Under the pieces are notes generated by a model. The model made no database searches. It saw nothing but the letters and a program-made list of their open reading frames with translations, and had not been told where the DNA came from. This document shows positions 17,352 through 25,893 of a stretch of 64,000 bases of DNA, in pieces (within the stretch, counting starts at the first letter, position 1; every line of letters begins with the position of its first letter). Location of the stretch: positions 1,488,001 through 1,552,000 of the forward strand of contig NZ_JQMS01000001.1 of NCBI RefSeq assembly GCF_000744835.1. Reading direction: 5' to 3'. This DNA is from Flavobacterium sp. 83 (GTDB lineage Bacteria; Bacteroidota; Bacteroidia; Flavobacteriales; Flavobacteriaceae). The position numbers were made by a program, and so were the translations under genes.

Positions 17352-18605
17352 ATGGAAAATTTAGCATTAATCGATTCATTCTCAGAGTTTAAAGATGATA
17401 AACTTATTGATCGTGTAACGCTTATGGCAATTTTAGAAGATGTATTTAGAAATGCATTGAAAAAAAAATACGGTTCAGATGATAATTTCGATATTATTAT
17501 AAATCCTGATAAAGGAGATATGGAGATATGGCAAAGAAGAGTGATCGTTGCGGATGAAGATTTAGATTTTGACCACCTTGAAATTACTTTGACAGAGGCT
17601 AGAAAAATAGAACCTGATTTTGAAATTGGTGAAGAGGTTTCCGAAGAAGTGAAATTAATTGATTTGGGTAGAAGAGCTATTTTAGCTTTACGCCAAAATT
17701 TAATTTCAAAAATTCATGAACATGATAATACAAATCTTTATAAGCAATTTAAAGATTTAATAGGTGATATCTATACTGCTGAAGTGCACCATGTGCGTCC
17801 AAGAGTTGTGATTTTGGTCGATGATGAAGGAAATGAAATCATTTTGCCTAAAGAAAAACAAATACCTTCTGACTTTTTTCGTAAAGGAGATAATGTTAGA
17901 GGAATAATAGAAAGCGTTGAACTAAAAGGAAATAAACCTCAAATTATTATGTCTAGAACTTCTGAGAAGTTTTTAGAGAAATTATTTGAACAAGAAATTC
18001 CGGAAGTTTTTGACGGTTTAATTATGGTTAAAAAAGTGGTAAGAATTCCGGGTGAAAAAGCAAAAGTAGCCGTAGATTCTTATGATGACAGAATTGATCC
18101 TGTTGGAGCTTGTGTAGGTATGAAAGGTTCTCGTATTCACGGAATTGTTCGTGAATTAGGAAATGAAAATATTGACGTAATCAATTATACCAGTAATATT
18201 CAATTGTTTATAACTAGAGCGTTAAGTCCGGCTAAAGTTTCTTCTATCAAAATTAATGAAGACACAAAAAGAGCAGAAGTGTTCTTAAAGCTGGAGGAAG
18301 TTTCTAAAGCTATTGGTAGAGGTGGGCATAATATTAAATTAGCAGGGTTATTGACTGGTTATGAATTAGATGTTATTCGTGAGGGTGATATTGCTGGTTC
18401 AACTTCAGATGATGATGATGTTGAATTAACTGAGTTTTCAGATGAAATTGAAGACTGGGTTATCGAAGAATTTGCAAAAATTGGTTTAGATACTGCGAAA
18501 AGTATCTTGAAACAAGATGTAGAAGATTTAGTAAGAAGAACAGACCTGGAAGAGGAAACTATTCTGGATGTAATGAGAATATTGAAAGAAGAATTTGACA
18601 GTTAG
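17352..18605 (+). CDS. nusA: Transcription termination/antitermination factor NusA
   Basis: 417 residues: an N-terminal RNA-polymerase-binding domain (about 1-130), an S1 domain (about 135-200, with GDIYTAEVHHVRP and LPKEKQIPSDFFRKGD), then two KH domains (VGACVGMKGSRIHGIVRELG and AIGRGGHNIKLAGLLTGYELDV). The short acidic C-terminus (about 350-417) lacks the pair of long repeats found in E. coli, as usual outside Proteobacteria. It works on RNA hairpins at pauses and terminators, so the hairpin in the leader of its own operon may be a target of feedback control. Confidence 0.96.
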   Translation: MENLALIDSFSEFKDDKLIDRVTLMAILEDVFRNALKKKYGSDDNFDIIINPDKGDMEIWQRRVIVADEDLDFDHLEITLTEARKIEPDFEIGEEVSEEVKLIDLGRRAILALRQNLISKIHEHDNTNLYKQFKDLIGDIYTAEVHHVRPRVVILVDDEGNEIILPKEKQIPSDFFRKGDNVRGIIESVELKGNKPQIIMSRTSEKFLEKLFEQEIPEVFDGLIMVKKVVRIPGEKAKVAVDSYDDRIDPVGACVGMKGSRIHGIVRELGNENIDVINYTSNIQLFITRALSPAKVSSIKINEDTKRAEVFLKLEEVSKAIGRGGHNIKLAGLLTGYELDVIREGDIAGSTSDDDDVELTEFSDEIEDWVIEEFAKIGLDTAKSILKQDVEDLVRRTDLEEETILDVMRILKEEFDS

Positions 18606-18717
18606 TTAATGTGTCTTCAACGATAAACATGCCATTTTACAATTAATTCTTGCTCGGTAGGTGTCGAGTTGGGAGTAAAGTGAGGAATAACAAAAAAGGT
18701 AATAATAAAAAGGTTTT

Positions 18718-21609
18718 ATGTCTGAAGAGAGAATTATTAGAATAAACAAAGTTTTAAGGGAATTGAATATTTCTTTAGAAAGAGCTGTGGATTATCTAAA
18801 AGATAAGGGAATTGCTATTGAAGCAAATCCAAACACAAAAATTTCTGATGATGTATACAATGTCTTGTGCGGTCAGTTTGCTGGTGACAAAGGGAATAAG
18901 GAGGCTTCAAAAGAAGTAGGGGAAGAGAAAAGAAAAGAAAAAGAAGCTTTACGATTGGAACGAGAGAAAGAAATCGAAGACAAGCGCAAGCAAGACGAAG
19001 AACGACTAAAACAACAAGAAGTTATCAAAGCGAGAGCTGTTTTAGCTGGACCGGTTCAGGTTGGAAAAATAGATCTCAATCCAAAAAGATCAGCAGTTGT
19101 TCCTACTCCTCCAGTTAAGGTTGTTGAAAAAATCGAAACTCCTGTAGTTAAAGTTCCGGTCTCGGTTGAAAAACCTGCTATTGTTGAAGCTATTCAAAAA
19201 GAGCCAGTTCAGAAAGAACTTTCACAAGACAAACTTGTTTCAGACAGAAAAGAAGTTAAACCTATTGTTGGAATAAAAGAAGTAAAGAAAGAGCCTGTAA
19301 AAGAGGTTGTTTCTGAACCTGTAAAAGTTGAAAAAGTTGAAGAAGCTCCAGTTGATGAAACTATAACGACTCAATATCAAAAATTATCAGGTACTACTTT
19401 AACAGGCCAGATAATTGACTTATCTCAATTCAATAAGCCTAAGAAGAAAAAAGAAGAGCCTAAAATTACTCCAAACAAGCCGGGTGCGCCTGGAGCTATA
19501 GGAGCTAATAATGCAAATAAAAATAAACGCAAAAGAATTGCTCCAAAACCAGGTACTCCAAGGCCACCTGCTGTTCCTGGAGTTCCTGGAGCGCCAAATC
19601 CAAACAAAATCATTCCTAATGCTGGTGGTTTTAACGCTAATAGAAGTGCAAGGCCTGGTTTTGTGAAAGGAAACAGACCTGCAATTGTCGCAAAAGTTGA
19701 GCCTACGGAAGAGGAAGTAAAAAATCAAATTAGAGAGACTTTAGAGAAACTGCAAGGAAAAGGTGGTAAATCAAAAGCGGCTAAATACAGAAGAGATAAA
19801 AGAGATACGCACCGTCAGAAATCTGATGATGAGCAAAGAGCTTTGGACGAAGGAAGTAAAACTATTAAAGTTACGGAGTTTGTTACTGTAGGTGAAATTG
19901 CTATTATGATGGATGTGCCAATTACTAAAGTTATTGGAACTTGTATGTCACTTGGAATCATGGTTACCATGAATCAACGTCTTGATGCTGAAACTTTGAC
20001 TATTGTAGCTGATGAATTTGGTTACGAAGTTGAGTTTATAACTGTTGATATTGAAGAAGCAATTCAAGTAGTTGCTGATAAAGAAGAAGATTTAGTCTTT
20101 AGAGCGCCTATTGTTACTGTAATGGGTCACGTCGATCATGGTAAAACATCTTTACTTGATTATATTCGTAAAGAAAATGTTATTGCTGGTGAGTCGGGTG
20201 GAATTACACAGCATATTGGTGCCTACGGAGTAACATTAGATAATGGCCAAAAAATTGCATTTTTAGATACACCGGGTCACGAAGCATTTACTGCGATGCG
20301 TGCGCGTGGTGCTCAAGTTACGGATATTGCTATTATTGTAATTGCAGCTGATGACGATATCATGCCACAAACAAAAGAGGCGATTTCTCATGCTCAAGCT
20401 GCAGGAGTTCCAATAATATTTGCTATCAATAAAATTGATAAGCCAAATGCTAATCCTGAAAAAGTAAAAGAAAGATTAGCAGGTATGAATTTATTGGTAG
20501 AAGACTGGGGTGGGAAAATTCAATCGCATGATATTTCTGCAAAAGTAGGTACTGGTGTCAAAGAATTATTAGAGAAAGTATTATTGGAAGCAGAATTATT
20601 AGATCTGAAATCAAATCCAAATAAAGCTGCACAAGGAACTGTTGTTGAGGCTTTCTTGGATAAAGGAAAAGGATATGTTTCTACAATATTAGTTCAACAT
20701 GGAACTCTTAAAATTGGGGATTATATGTTGGCTGGAAAGCATCATGGTAAAATTAAAGCCATGCATGATGAGAGAGGTAATATTGTCACTGTTGCGGGTC
20801 CTTCGACTCCAGTATCAGTTTTAGGTCTTGATGGTGCGGCTACGGCAGGTGATAAATTCAATATCTTTGAAGATGAAAAAGAGGCGAAACAAATTGCTTC
20901 AAAACGTTCTCAATTGATGCGTGAACAATCTGTTCGTACGCAAAGACATATTACATTAGATGAAATTGGACGTAGAATTGCATTAGGTCAATTTAAAGAA
21001 TTAAACATAATTCTTAAAGGTGACGTGGATGGTTCAGTTGAAGCCTTGTCAGATTCGTTCTCAAAATTATCTACTGAAGAAATTCAAATCAATATTATAC
21101 ATAAAGGTGTTGGAGCAATTACGGAGACTGATGTTATGTTGGCTTCTGCTTCTGATGCTATTATTATCGGATTTAATGTTCGTCCTGCTGGAAATGCTAG
21201 ACAATTGGCGGACAAAGAAGAAATCGATATCCGCTATTATTCTATTATCTACGCAGCTATTGATGACTTGAAAGATGCAATGGAAGGAATGTTAGCGCCA
21301 GAGATGAAAGAAGAAATTCTTGGAACTGCTGAAATTAGAGAGATTTTTAAAATTTCTAAAGTGGGTTCTATTGCTGGAAGTATGGTTATGGATGGTAAAA
21401 TTGTTAAAAATGCCAAAATGAGAATCATCAGAGAAGGTGTAGTTGTGTTTACAGGTGAACTGTTAGCATTGAAACGATTTAAAGATGATGTAAGAGAAGT
21501 AGCCAAAGGTTACGATTGTGGTATTCAAGTGAAAGGTTATAATGATATCGAAGAAAGAGATATTATTGAATCGTATCATGAAGTAGCTATCAAAAAGAAA
21601 TTAAAATAG
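18718..21609 (+). CDS. infB: Translation initiation factor IF-2
   Basis: 963 residues. Residues 1-55 form an IF2 N-terminal domain ([20 protein letters not shown]). Then comes a long charged, Lys/Glu- and Pro-rich linker up to about residue 360, which includes a Gly-Pro-Ala-rich patch around 255-315. A second IF2-N module follows, then the GTPase domain with [10 protein letters not shown], the switch [15 protein letters not shown] and NKIDKP, and domains II-IV ([21 protein letters not shown]). It recruits fMet-tRNA to the 30S subunit. It lies 112 bp after nusA and ends the operon at a terminator. Confidence 0.97.
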   Translation: MSEERIIRINKVLRELNISLERAVDYLKDKGIAIEANPNTKISDDVYNVLCGQFAGDKGNKEASKEVGEEKRKEKEALRLEREKEIEDKRKQDEERLKQQEVIKARAVLAGPVQVGKIDLNPKRSAVVPTPPVKVVEKIETPVVKVPVSVEKPAIVEAIQKEPVQKELSQDKLVSDRKEVKPIVGIKEVKKEPVKEVVSEPVKVEKVEEAPVDETITTQYQKLSGTTLTGQIIDLSQFNKPKKKKEEPKITPNKPGAPGAIGANNANKNKRKRIAPKPGTPRPPAVPGVPGAPNPNKIIPNAGGFNANRSARPGFVKGNRPAIVAKVEPTEEEVKNQIRETLEKLQGKGGKSKAAKYRRDKRDTHRQKSDDEQRALDEGSKTIKVTEFVTVGEIAIMMDVPITKVIGTCMSLGIMVTMNQRLDAETLTIVADEFGYEVEFITVDIEEAIQVVADKEEDLVFRAPIVTVMGHVDHGKTSLLDYIRKENVIAGESGGITQHIGAYGVTLDNGQKIAFLDTPGHEAFTAMRARGAQVTDIAIIVIAADDDIMPQTKEAISHAQAAGVPIIFAINKIDKPNANPEKVKERLAGMNLLVEDWGGKIQSHDISAKVGTGVKELLEKVLLEAELLDLKSNPNKAAQGTVVEAFLDKGKGYVSTILVQHGTLKIGDYMLAGKHHGKIKAMHDERGNIVTVAGPSTPVSVLGLDGAATAGDKFNIFEDEKEAKQIASKRSQLMREQSVRTQRHITLDEIGRRIALGQFKELNIILKGDVDGSVEALSDSFSKLSTEEIQINIIHKGVGAITETDVMLASASDAIIIGFNVRPAGNARQLADKEEIDIRYYSIIYAAIDDLKDAMEGMLAPEMKEEILGTAEIREIFKISKVGSIAGSMVMDGKIVKNAKMRIIREGVVVFTGELLALKRFKDDVREVAKGYDCGIQVKGYNDIEERDIIESYHEVAIKKKLK

Positions 21610-21636
21610 TATTTAATACATTAATTTTTTAATATA

Positions 21637-21662
21637 AAATCCCGATTCGTCGGGATTTTTTT
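21637..21662 (+). terminator. Intrinsic terminator of the rimP-nusA-infB operon
   Basis: AAAATCCCGA and TCGGGATTTT pair around a TTCG tetraloop, and a T-run follows. Confidence 0.92.
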
Positions 21663-21697
21663 GTGCTAGTTATAATGGTTTTTTAAGTTTTGTTTAA

Positions 21698-21961
21698 AAG
21701 TATAAGTACAACGGGAAGGAATTGCAAGACGAACTGGGGCTTAACTTCTACGACTATGGCACAAGGAATTATGACCCTGTTTTAGGTAGATGGATGAATA
21801 TTGACCCGTTAGCAGAAACTTCAAGAAGGTTTTCTGCCTATACCTATGCTCTTAATAATCCTGTATATTTTATTGACTCTGATGGAATGATGGCGACACC
21901 ACCACCAGATTGGTTTGTCAATAATAAAACTCCAGCAGTCGAACAGGTTGAAGGGCAATGA
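21698..21961 (+). pseudogene. RHS-repeat core fragment (5'-truncated)
   Basis: From 21698 the frame reads [20 protein letters not shown], then [17 protein letters not shown] and [16 protein letters not shown]. This is the RHS-associated core motif that ends the shell of Rhs/YD-repeat polymorphic toxins. Directly before it is a stop codon in frame (21695-21697) and nothing resembling YD repeats, so several kilobases of gene are missing. After the core, the frame stops at 21959-21961. This is the remnant of a displaced RHS cassette, joined to the end of the infB operon. Confidence 0.85.
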
Positions 21962-21973
21962 AAATTAACGTAA

Positions 21974-22482
21974 GCAACTGCAGATAAAATAGGTGCTGGC
22001 GATGCTAAGAATTATGATAGATTAGGTGCAGACAATATGTTTGGTAATGATGAAAGAGCAAATAATATTAGAGATTTAGGTGCTAATGTTGTTGAAAATC
22101 CTGAGGATTTTATGGAAAATCGAGGTTATGAAAAAGCAGAGAAAGTAACCATAAAAGAAAGAGAATTTGTTAGTGGAGGTGCTATGGGAGAAGAGAAAAT
22201 AACACCTACAAATACTGATATGAAACAAATAGGCGATACAAAATTACGTATGCTAAATCAGAGCAAATGAATGAGAAGAAAGTTTTAGGAGAAACAAGTG
22301 GACAAAGTTCATGGAGTTCTTCAAGAAGTACTACATATAGTTTAACAAAACTAGCAGGATAGGAAAATGCAATGACAGCTGAATATTACGGCAATAAGCA
22401 TACAGATTATGCTTCAGGTATAAAAATAGTAGATAATTTACTTCAAGTAGCTAAAGGTTTAATTGAAGCAATAAAAAAATGA
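21974..22482 (+). pseudogene. Degraded C-terminal tip of the RHS protein
   Basis: After two stops (21959-21961 and 21971-21973) the same frame continues as ATADKIGAGDAKNYDRLGAD, then MFGNDERANNIRDLGANVVE to a stop at 22270. A shifted frame then gives VLGETSGQSSWSSSRSTTYS, a TAG, and AEYYGNKHTDYASGIKIVDN, ending in AIKK and TGA at 22480-22482. Such variable tips follow RHS cores and are normally toxins. No known toxin fold is recognised, and the stops and frameshift show it is dead. The next gene overlaps its end by four bases (ATGA), as toxin and immunity genes often do. Confidence 0.6.
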
Positions 22483-23123
22483 TGAAATTTAATGTATTCC
22501 TAATATCACTAATTATCGCTTTTAACGTTTGTAGTGATAAAAAAACTTTTAATAATGTAACAAATCAAAGATTTTTAACATTTAAAAGTCAATTTGATTC
22601 TACTTTGGTTAACCATTTTCACAATGCGTTAAATTCAACTGACAACTTAACAGTTTCTAATACGAATTCTGAAAAAAATGATGTTGGATTGTTCTTATTT
22701 GAATATAATTTGTCCTCAAATAGTATAAAAGATTTAGAGAAAAAAATTATTCAGAAAAATAAAAGTGTTTATACAAACAAGGATTTGTGTCTACTAGTAG
22801 TAAATAGATTCGAAACTATCAGAACAAAGGATAGTCTTGAAATGGTAGAAATAAAAGACTCTTCCTTGATTGATAAGCCATGTTATAAAAAGCTATTGCC
22901 GATTTTAAATTTTATTGATTTTTCGATTGCAAATAATCTAGATTTCTGGAAAGATGAAAATTTCCAAATTTATGTTTTAAATGCAGAATCGTGTAATTTT
23001 TATAAAAAATTTGATTTAGAACCAAATCCACAAATGCCGAAGGGATGGGAAAATGGATTCTCAAAGGGTGTGGCAATAAATAAAACTAAAAAGACAGTTA
23101 TTTATTGGAGCATAATTTGGTAA
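22479..23123 (+). CDS. Unknown protein directly downstream of the RHS tip (possible orphan immunity or lipoprotein)
   Basis: 214 residues; two ATG codons in tandem at 22479 and 22482. A hydrophobic N-terminus (FLISLIIAFNVC) with Cys at about residue 18 could be a weak lipoprotein signal, though the residues before Cys are not ideal. The rest is Asn/Lys/Phe-rich with no known motif and ends in TVIYWSIIW. The reading frame is intact although the gene before it has decayed. The ATGA overlap with the RHS tip suggests it was once its immunity gene and that this function may still be kept. Confidence 0.5.
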   Translation: MMKFNVFLISLIIAFNVCSDKKTFNNVTNQRFLTFKSQFDSTLVNHFHNALNSTDNLTVSNTNSEKNDVGLFLFEYNLSSNSIKDLEKKIIQKNKSVYTNKDLCLLVVNRFETIRTKDSLEMVEIKDSSLIDKPCYKKLLPILNFIDFSIANNLDFWKDENFQIYVLNAESCNFYKKFDLEPNPQMPKGWENGFSKGVAINKTKKTVIYWSIIW

Positions 23124-23187
23124 ATCATAATAATCAATTTTAAATATTAAAGTCATTCCTGATGGTTCGAATATGTCGGCAACGATA

Positions 23188-23208
23188 GCGCAGATTTGTA
23201 ATCTGTGC
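23188..23208. repeat. REP-like palindrome
   Basis: GCGCAGATT and AATCTGTGC pair over 9 bp (one G-T) around a 3-nt loop, within a locally GC-richer stretch (ACGATAGCGCAG to CTGTGCCCGC). Short GC-rich palindromes of this kind are scattered through Bacteroidota genomes, often near Y1-type transposase genes; none is present here. It lies inside the decayed accessory patch. Confidence 0.45.
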
Positions 23209-23277
23209 CCGCAAAGTTGAGCAAACAAAACAAGTCAAGTCAATAAAAAACCCGTAATTTTGCGAGGTTTTCTTGTT

Positions 23278-23533
23278 TTATAGAGCTGCTGTATTTTTAG
23301 CGAAAAAGTCTTTGAATTTTTTATTGGTGAGCATCTTATCAATGAGTTTAAAGATGGTTCGTTTGTCAATTTCTTCTAGTTGCTGGATAAGTCTCATTTG
23401 TTAAACGGTTGTTTTATCTTCAATAATTACTTCGGTTGGAATTTTACCATTATAATTAATAATTTGTTCAGTAGTCAAATTAAATAGTTGATCCATTTTT
23501 TGCAGTTCATCTGCGATTAAGTCGCCCGCTGGT
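23278..23533 (-). pseudogene. Remnant of a helix-turn-helix regulator (C-terminal part)
   Basis: Read leftward, the frame gives AGDLIADELQKMDQLFNLTT, then IPTEVIIEDKTTV, an in-frame TAA (complement of 23401-23403), and on to RLIQQLEEIDKRTIFKLIDK with a final FKDFFAKNTAAL and stop at 23278-23280. The last part matches the C-terminal tail usual in Bacteroidota XRE-type regulators of mobile regions. No DNA-binding head is found upstream. It is a truncated and interrupted gene. Confidence 0.55.
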
Positions 23534-23742
23534 GCATTCTACAACGAGTGCCTACTTAAATAGTAAAGACAAATCGTAGCGTTCGTAATGAGGATAACAA
23601 ACGACAATAACTTTAAAATATAGAACTGCTGTTTTTTATATTTAATTGTTTTTTTTATAAAAACCCACGTAGTAGATTTGTAATTAATACTATGTTTTGG
23701 GTAGTGTAGCTTTTTATTCTGTGTCTGTAAATGAGAACAAAG
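23534..23742. other. Stretch with no recognisable gene
   Basis: Within the longer gene-poor interval 23124-23922 this part holds only an unlikely leftward frame rich in Lys, Tyr and Thr without family resemblance. It is probably the left-over of the decayed accessory patch. Confidence 0.4.
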
Positions 23743-23773
23743 CAAAAAACAGAGCAATTTGCTCGGTTTTTTA
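23743..23773. terminator. Intrinsic terminator, both directions possible
   Basis: GAGCA/TGCTC is flanked by AAAAAAC on the left and GTTTTTT on the right. It lies downstream of the leftward SPOR-domain gene and probably terminates it. Confidence 0.65.
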
Positions 23774-23922
23774 ATAGGGTTAACTTGGCTAAATCCTGAT
23801 TATTATTCTATTCACTTCAAGAAGATGTATTATATGTGTTCTTTTTTTAGATCTATCCATGAAGCTTATCGAAGTGATTTTTATCGAAAATAAACGTTTA
23901 TTTAATTTATGCAAGCTATTTT

Positions 23923-24312
23923 TTATTTATTTGGCTTTATCAAAAATATATTTTTGTATTTTTTTCGAATGTCAATTAAATTACGTTCAGCTTCAATTCG
24001 AGTTTTAAAATTTCCAACCCAAACTTTATAATTGGGTGTATTGAATACTATTGTTCCTTCCATATCGCCAAACTCTTGTTTGAATTCGTTTAATGTGTTT
24101 TTCGCTTTTTCGCTATCGCCGCTAAATATTTGAACTTTATATCGGTCATTTACAGTGTTAGAAATGTTTGTTTTTCTTTTTTCATTTAGTAATTGTTCAA
24201 ATTTAGGGTCTTGATTTATCGTGATATTTTGATCTTGCGCATTTATATAGCTACTAGTAAGGCACAAAGTGACAGCGTAAAAAAAAGCTTTTTGGGGTGT
24301 TAAAATTCTCAT
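23923..24312 (-). CDS. Exported SPOR-domain protein
   Basis: 129 residues from the ATG at 24310-24312; a TTG 21 bases upstream is possible but less likely. The signal peptide ends near SYINAQ. The C-terminal about 75 residues form a SPOR domain: RYKVQIFSGDSEKAKNTLNE, YKVWVGNFKTRIEAERNLID and a final FLIKP. SPOR domains bind glycan strands of peptidoglycan stripped of stem peptides, usually at the division site. The gene is divergent from the respiratory operon, with a shared 217-bp upstream region. Confidence 0.88.
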   Translation of the reverse strand: MRILTPQKAFFYAVTLCLTSSYINAQDQNITINQDPKFEQLLNEKRKTNISNTVNDRYKVQIFSGDSEKAKNTLNEFKQEFGDMEGTIVFNTPNYKVWVGNFKTRIEAERNLIDIRKKYKNIFLIKPNK

Positions 24313-24413
24313 AATGTGATAGTTTTTATGCAAAAATACTATTTAATGAATGAAACGAAATAATAAATATTATTTAGAATTAATATAAATTGAATTTAAG
24401 ACTATTTTAAGGT

Positions 24414-24443
24414 TTTGAGAATAGTTCTTAAGTCGTATTTTTG
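24414..24443 (+). promoter_or_regulatory. Promoter of the act-cox respiratory operon (TTTG-N18-TATTTTTG)
   Basis: TTTG at 24414-24417, 18 nt, then TATTTTTG at 24436-24443. Both boxes match the Bacteroidota consensus with one nucleotide less than the usual spacing. The start codon of actA is 87 nt downstream of the -7 box, and no terminator lies in between. Confidence 0.7.
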
Positions 24444-24529
24444 TCGAAGTTTTAAAAGAATGTATTGTTTTTTCTAATTATTGTTAATAGAAAAAATCGT
24501 ACCAATTTTAGTAGATAATCATTTATAAT

Positions 24530-25864
24530 ATGAAAAAGGTGGGTAACCATAATTCGATCTCAAGGAAATTATATTTAGGCTTAGGGCTAGCGGTAATTTT
24601 CTCCTTAAATTCATTTGCGCAAACTGCGGCTCCTGCGGCTTTACCGGCTGCAACACCAGATGTGGCTGTTGCAAGTCAAGGTGGTGATCCTGTAAAAGGG
24701 AAAGAGCTTTTTAATGCAAATTGTGCTGCGTGTCACAAGCTTGATGCTAAAGCAACTGGTCCTATGTTGCGAGGTGTGTCTGCAAAACATGAAATGGCTT
24801 GGATTTACAAGTGGGTTCATAATAGTTCTGACCTAATTAAATCTGGTGATGCCGCTGCGGTAAAACTTTTTGAAGAGAACAACAAATCTGTAATGACTGC
24901 TTTTCCGCAACTAGCAACAACAGATATTGATAATATTATAGCTTACACCTCAGAGCCAAAAGCTGAGACTCCGGTTGTGGCTGGTGCTGCTGCTGTCCCA
25001 GGTGCTCCTGCTGCTGAAAGTGGTTTGTCTAATAATATTATATTAGGCGCTCTTGGTTTGGTTATGGCTATGTTGGTTGTCATGTTGTTTTTAGTAAACA
25101 ATGTTTTAACTAAAGTTGCTAAGGCTAATGGTATTGAAGTAACTCCAAAAACTCCAACTACTCCTATTTGGAAAGCATTTGCTAGAAATCAATTTTTAGT
25201 ATTGGTGACTTCTATCTTTTTGTTATTGTCTGGGGCTTATTTTGTGTATTCTTTCTTGATGCAAGTAGGTGTCGATCAAAATTACGAACCGATACAACCA
25301 ATTCATTATTCACACAGAATACATGCTGGTAGTAATGGGATAAATTGTAAATATTGTCACTCTTCTGCTAGAGTTAGTAAACATTCTGGAATTCCTTCCC
25401 TAAATGTTTGTATGAATTGCCATAAAAACATTGCAGAGGTTTCTGATACAACAGCGACTCCAGATCATACTAAGGCTTTTTATGACGGGGAAATTCAAAA
25501 ATTATATAAAGCAGTTGGTTGGGATCAATCTACTCAAAAATACACCGGTAAAACAGAGCCTGTTAAATGGATTCGTATTCATAATTTGCCTGATTTTGTT
25601 TATTTCAATCACTCACAACACGTTACTGTAGCAGGTATTGAATGTCAAACTTGTCATGGACCTGTTCAAACTTATGAAATAATGAAACAATTTTCTCCTC
25701 TTACAATGGGGTGGTGTATCAATTGTCACAGAAAAACAGAAGTTAAAATGGAGGGCAATGAATATTATACCAAGATTCATGAGGAACTTTCTAAAAAATA
25801 CGGTGTAGACAAATTGACTGCGGCGCAAATGGGAGGTTTAGAATGTGGTAAATGCCACTATTAA
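24530..25864 (+). CDS. actA: Alternative complex III, multiheme cytochrome c subunit ActA
   Basis: 444 residues. The signal peptide ends near NSFAQ. An N-terminal monoheme domain has CAACH (65-69). Two membrane helices follow (about 167-192 and 224-247). The C-terminal domain has five more CXXCH sites: CKYCH, CMNCH, CQTCH, CINCH and CGKCH, the last at 439-443. Five hemes are the family norm; the extra N-terminal cytochrome c domain is typical of the Bacteroidota form and may hand electrons towards the oxidase. It is the first gene of actABCDEF-coxBA. Confidence 0.93.
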   Translation: MKKVGNHNSISRKLYLGLGLAVIFSLNSFAQTAAPAALPAATPDVAVASQGGDPVKGKELFNANCAACHKLDAKATGPMLRGVSAKHEMAWIYKWVHNSSDLIKSGDAAAVKLFEENNKSVMTAFPQLATTDIDNIIAYTSEPKAETPVVAGAAAVPGAPAAESGLSNNIILGALGLVMAMLVVMLFLVNNVLTKVAKANGIEVTPKTPTTPIWKAFARNQFLVLVTSIFLLLSGAYFVYSFLMQVGVDQNYEPIQPIHYSHRIHAGSNGINCKYCHSSARVSKHSGIPSLNVCMNCHKNIAEVSDTTATPDHTKAFYDGEIQKLYKAVGWDQSTQKYTGKTEPVKWIRIHNLPDFVYFNHSQHVTVAGIECQTCHGPVQTYEIMKQFSPLTMGWCINCHRKTEVKMEGNEYYTKIHEELSKKYGVDKLTAAQMGGLECGKCHY

Positions 25865-25893
25865 TCAAATTATTAAGATTTTAATATTTATAT

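Noticed and set aside
19420..19728. Frames antisense to infB with Gly/Pro-rich or Ser/Arg-rich products
   Set aside because: They mirror the Pro/Gly-rich linker of IF-2 and have no features of their own.
23539..23757. Leftward 72-codon frame in the decayed patch
   Set aside because: Low-complexity Lys/Tyr/Thr composition, no family resemblance, no start signal; it overlaps the terminator of the SPOR gene.
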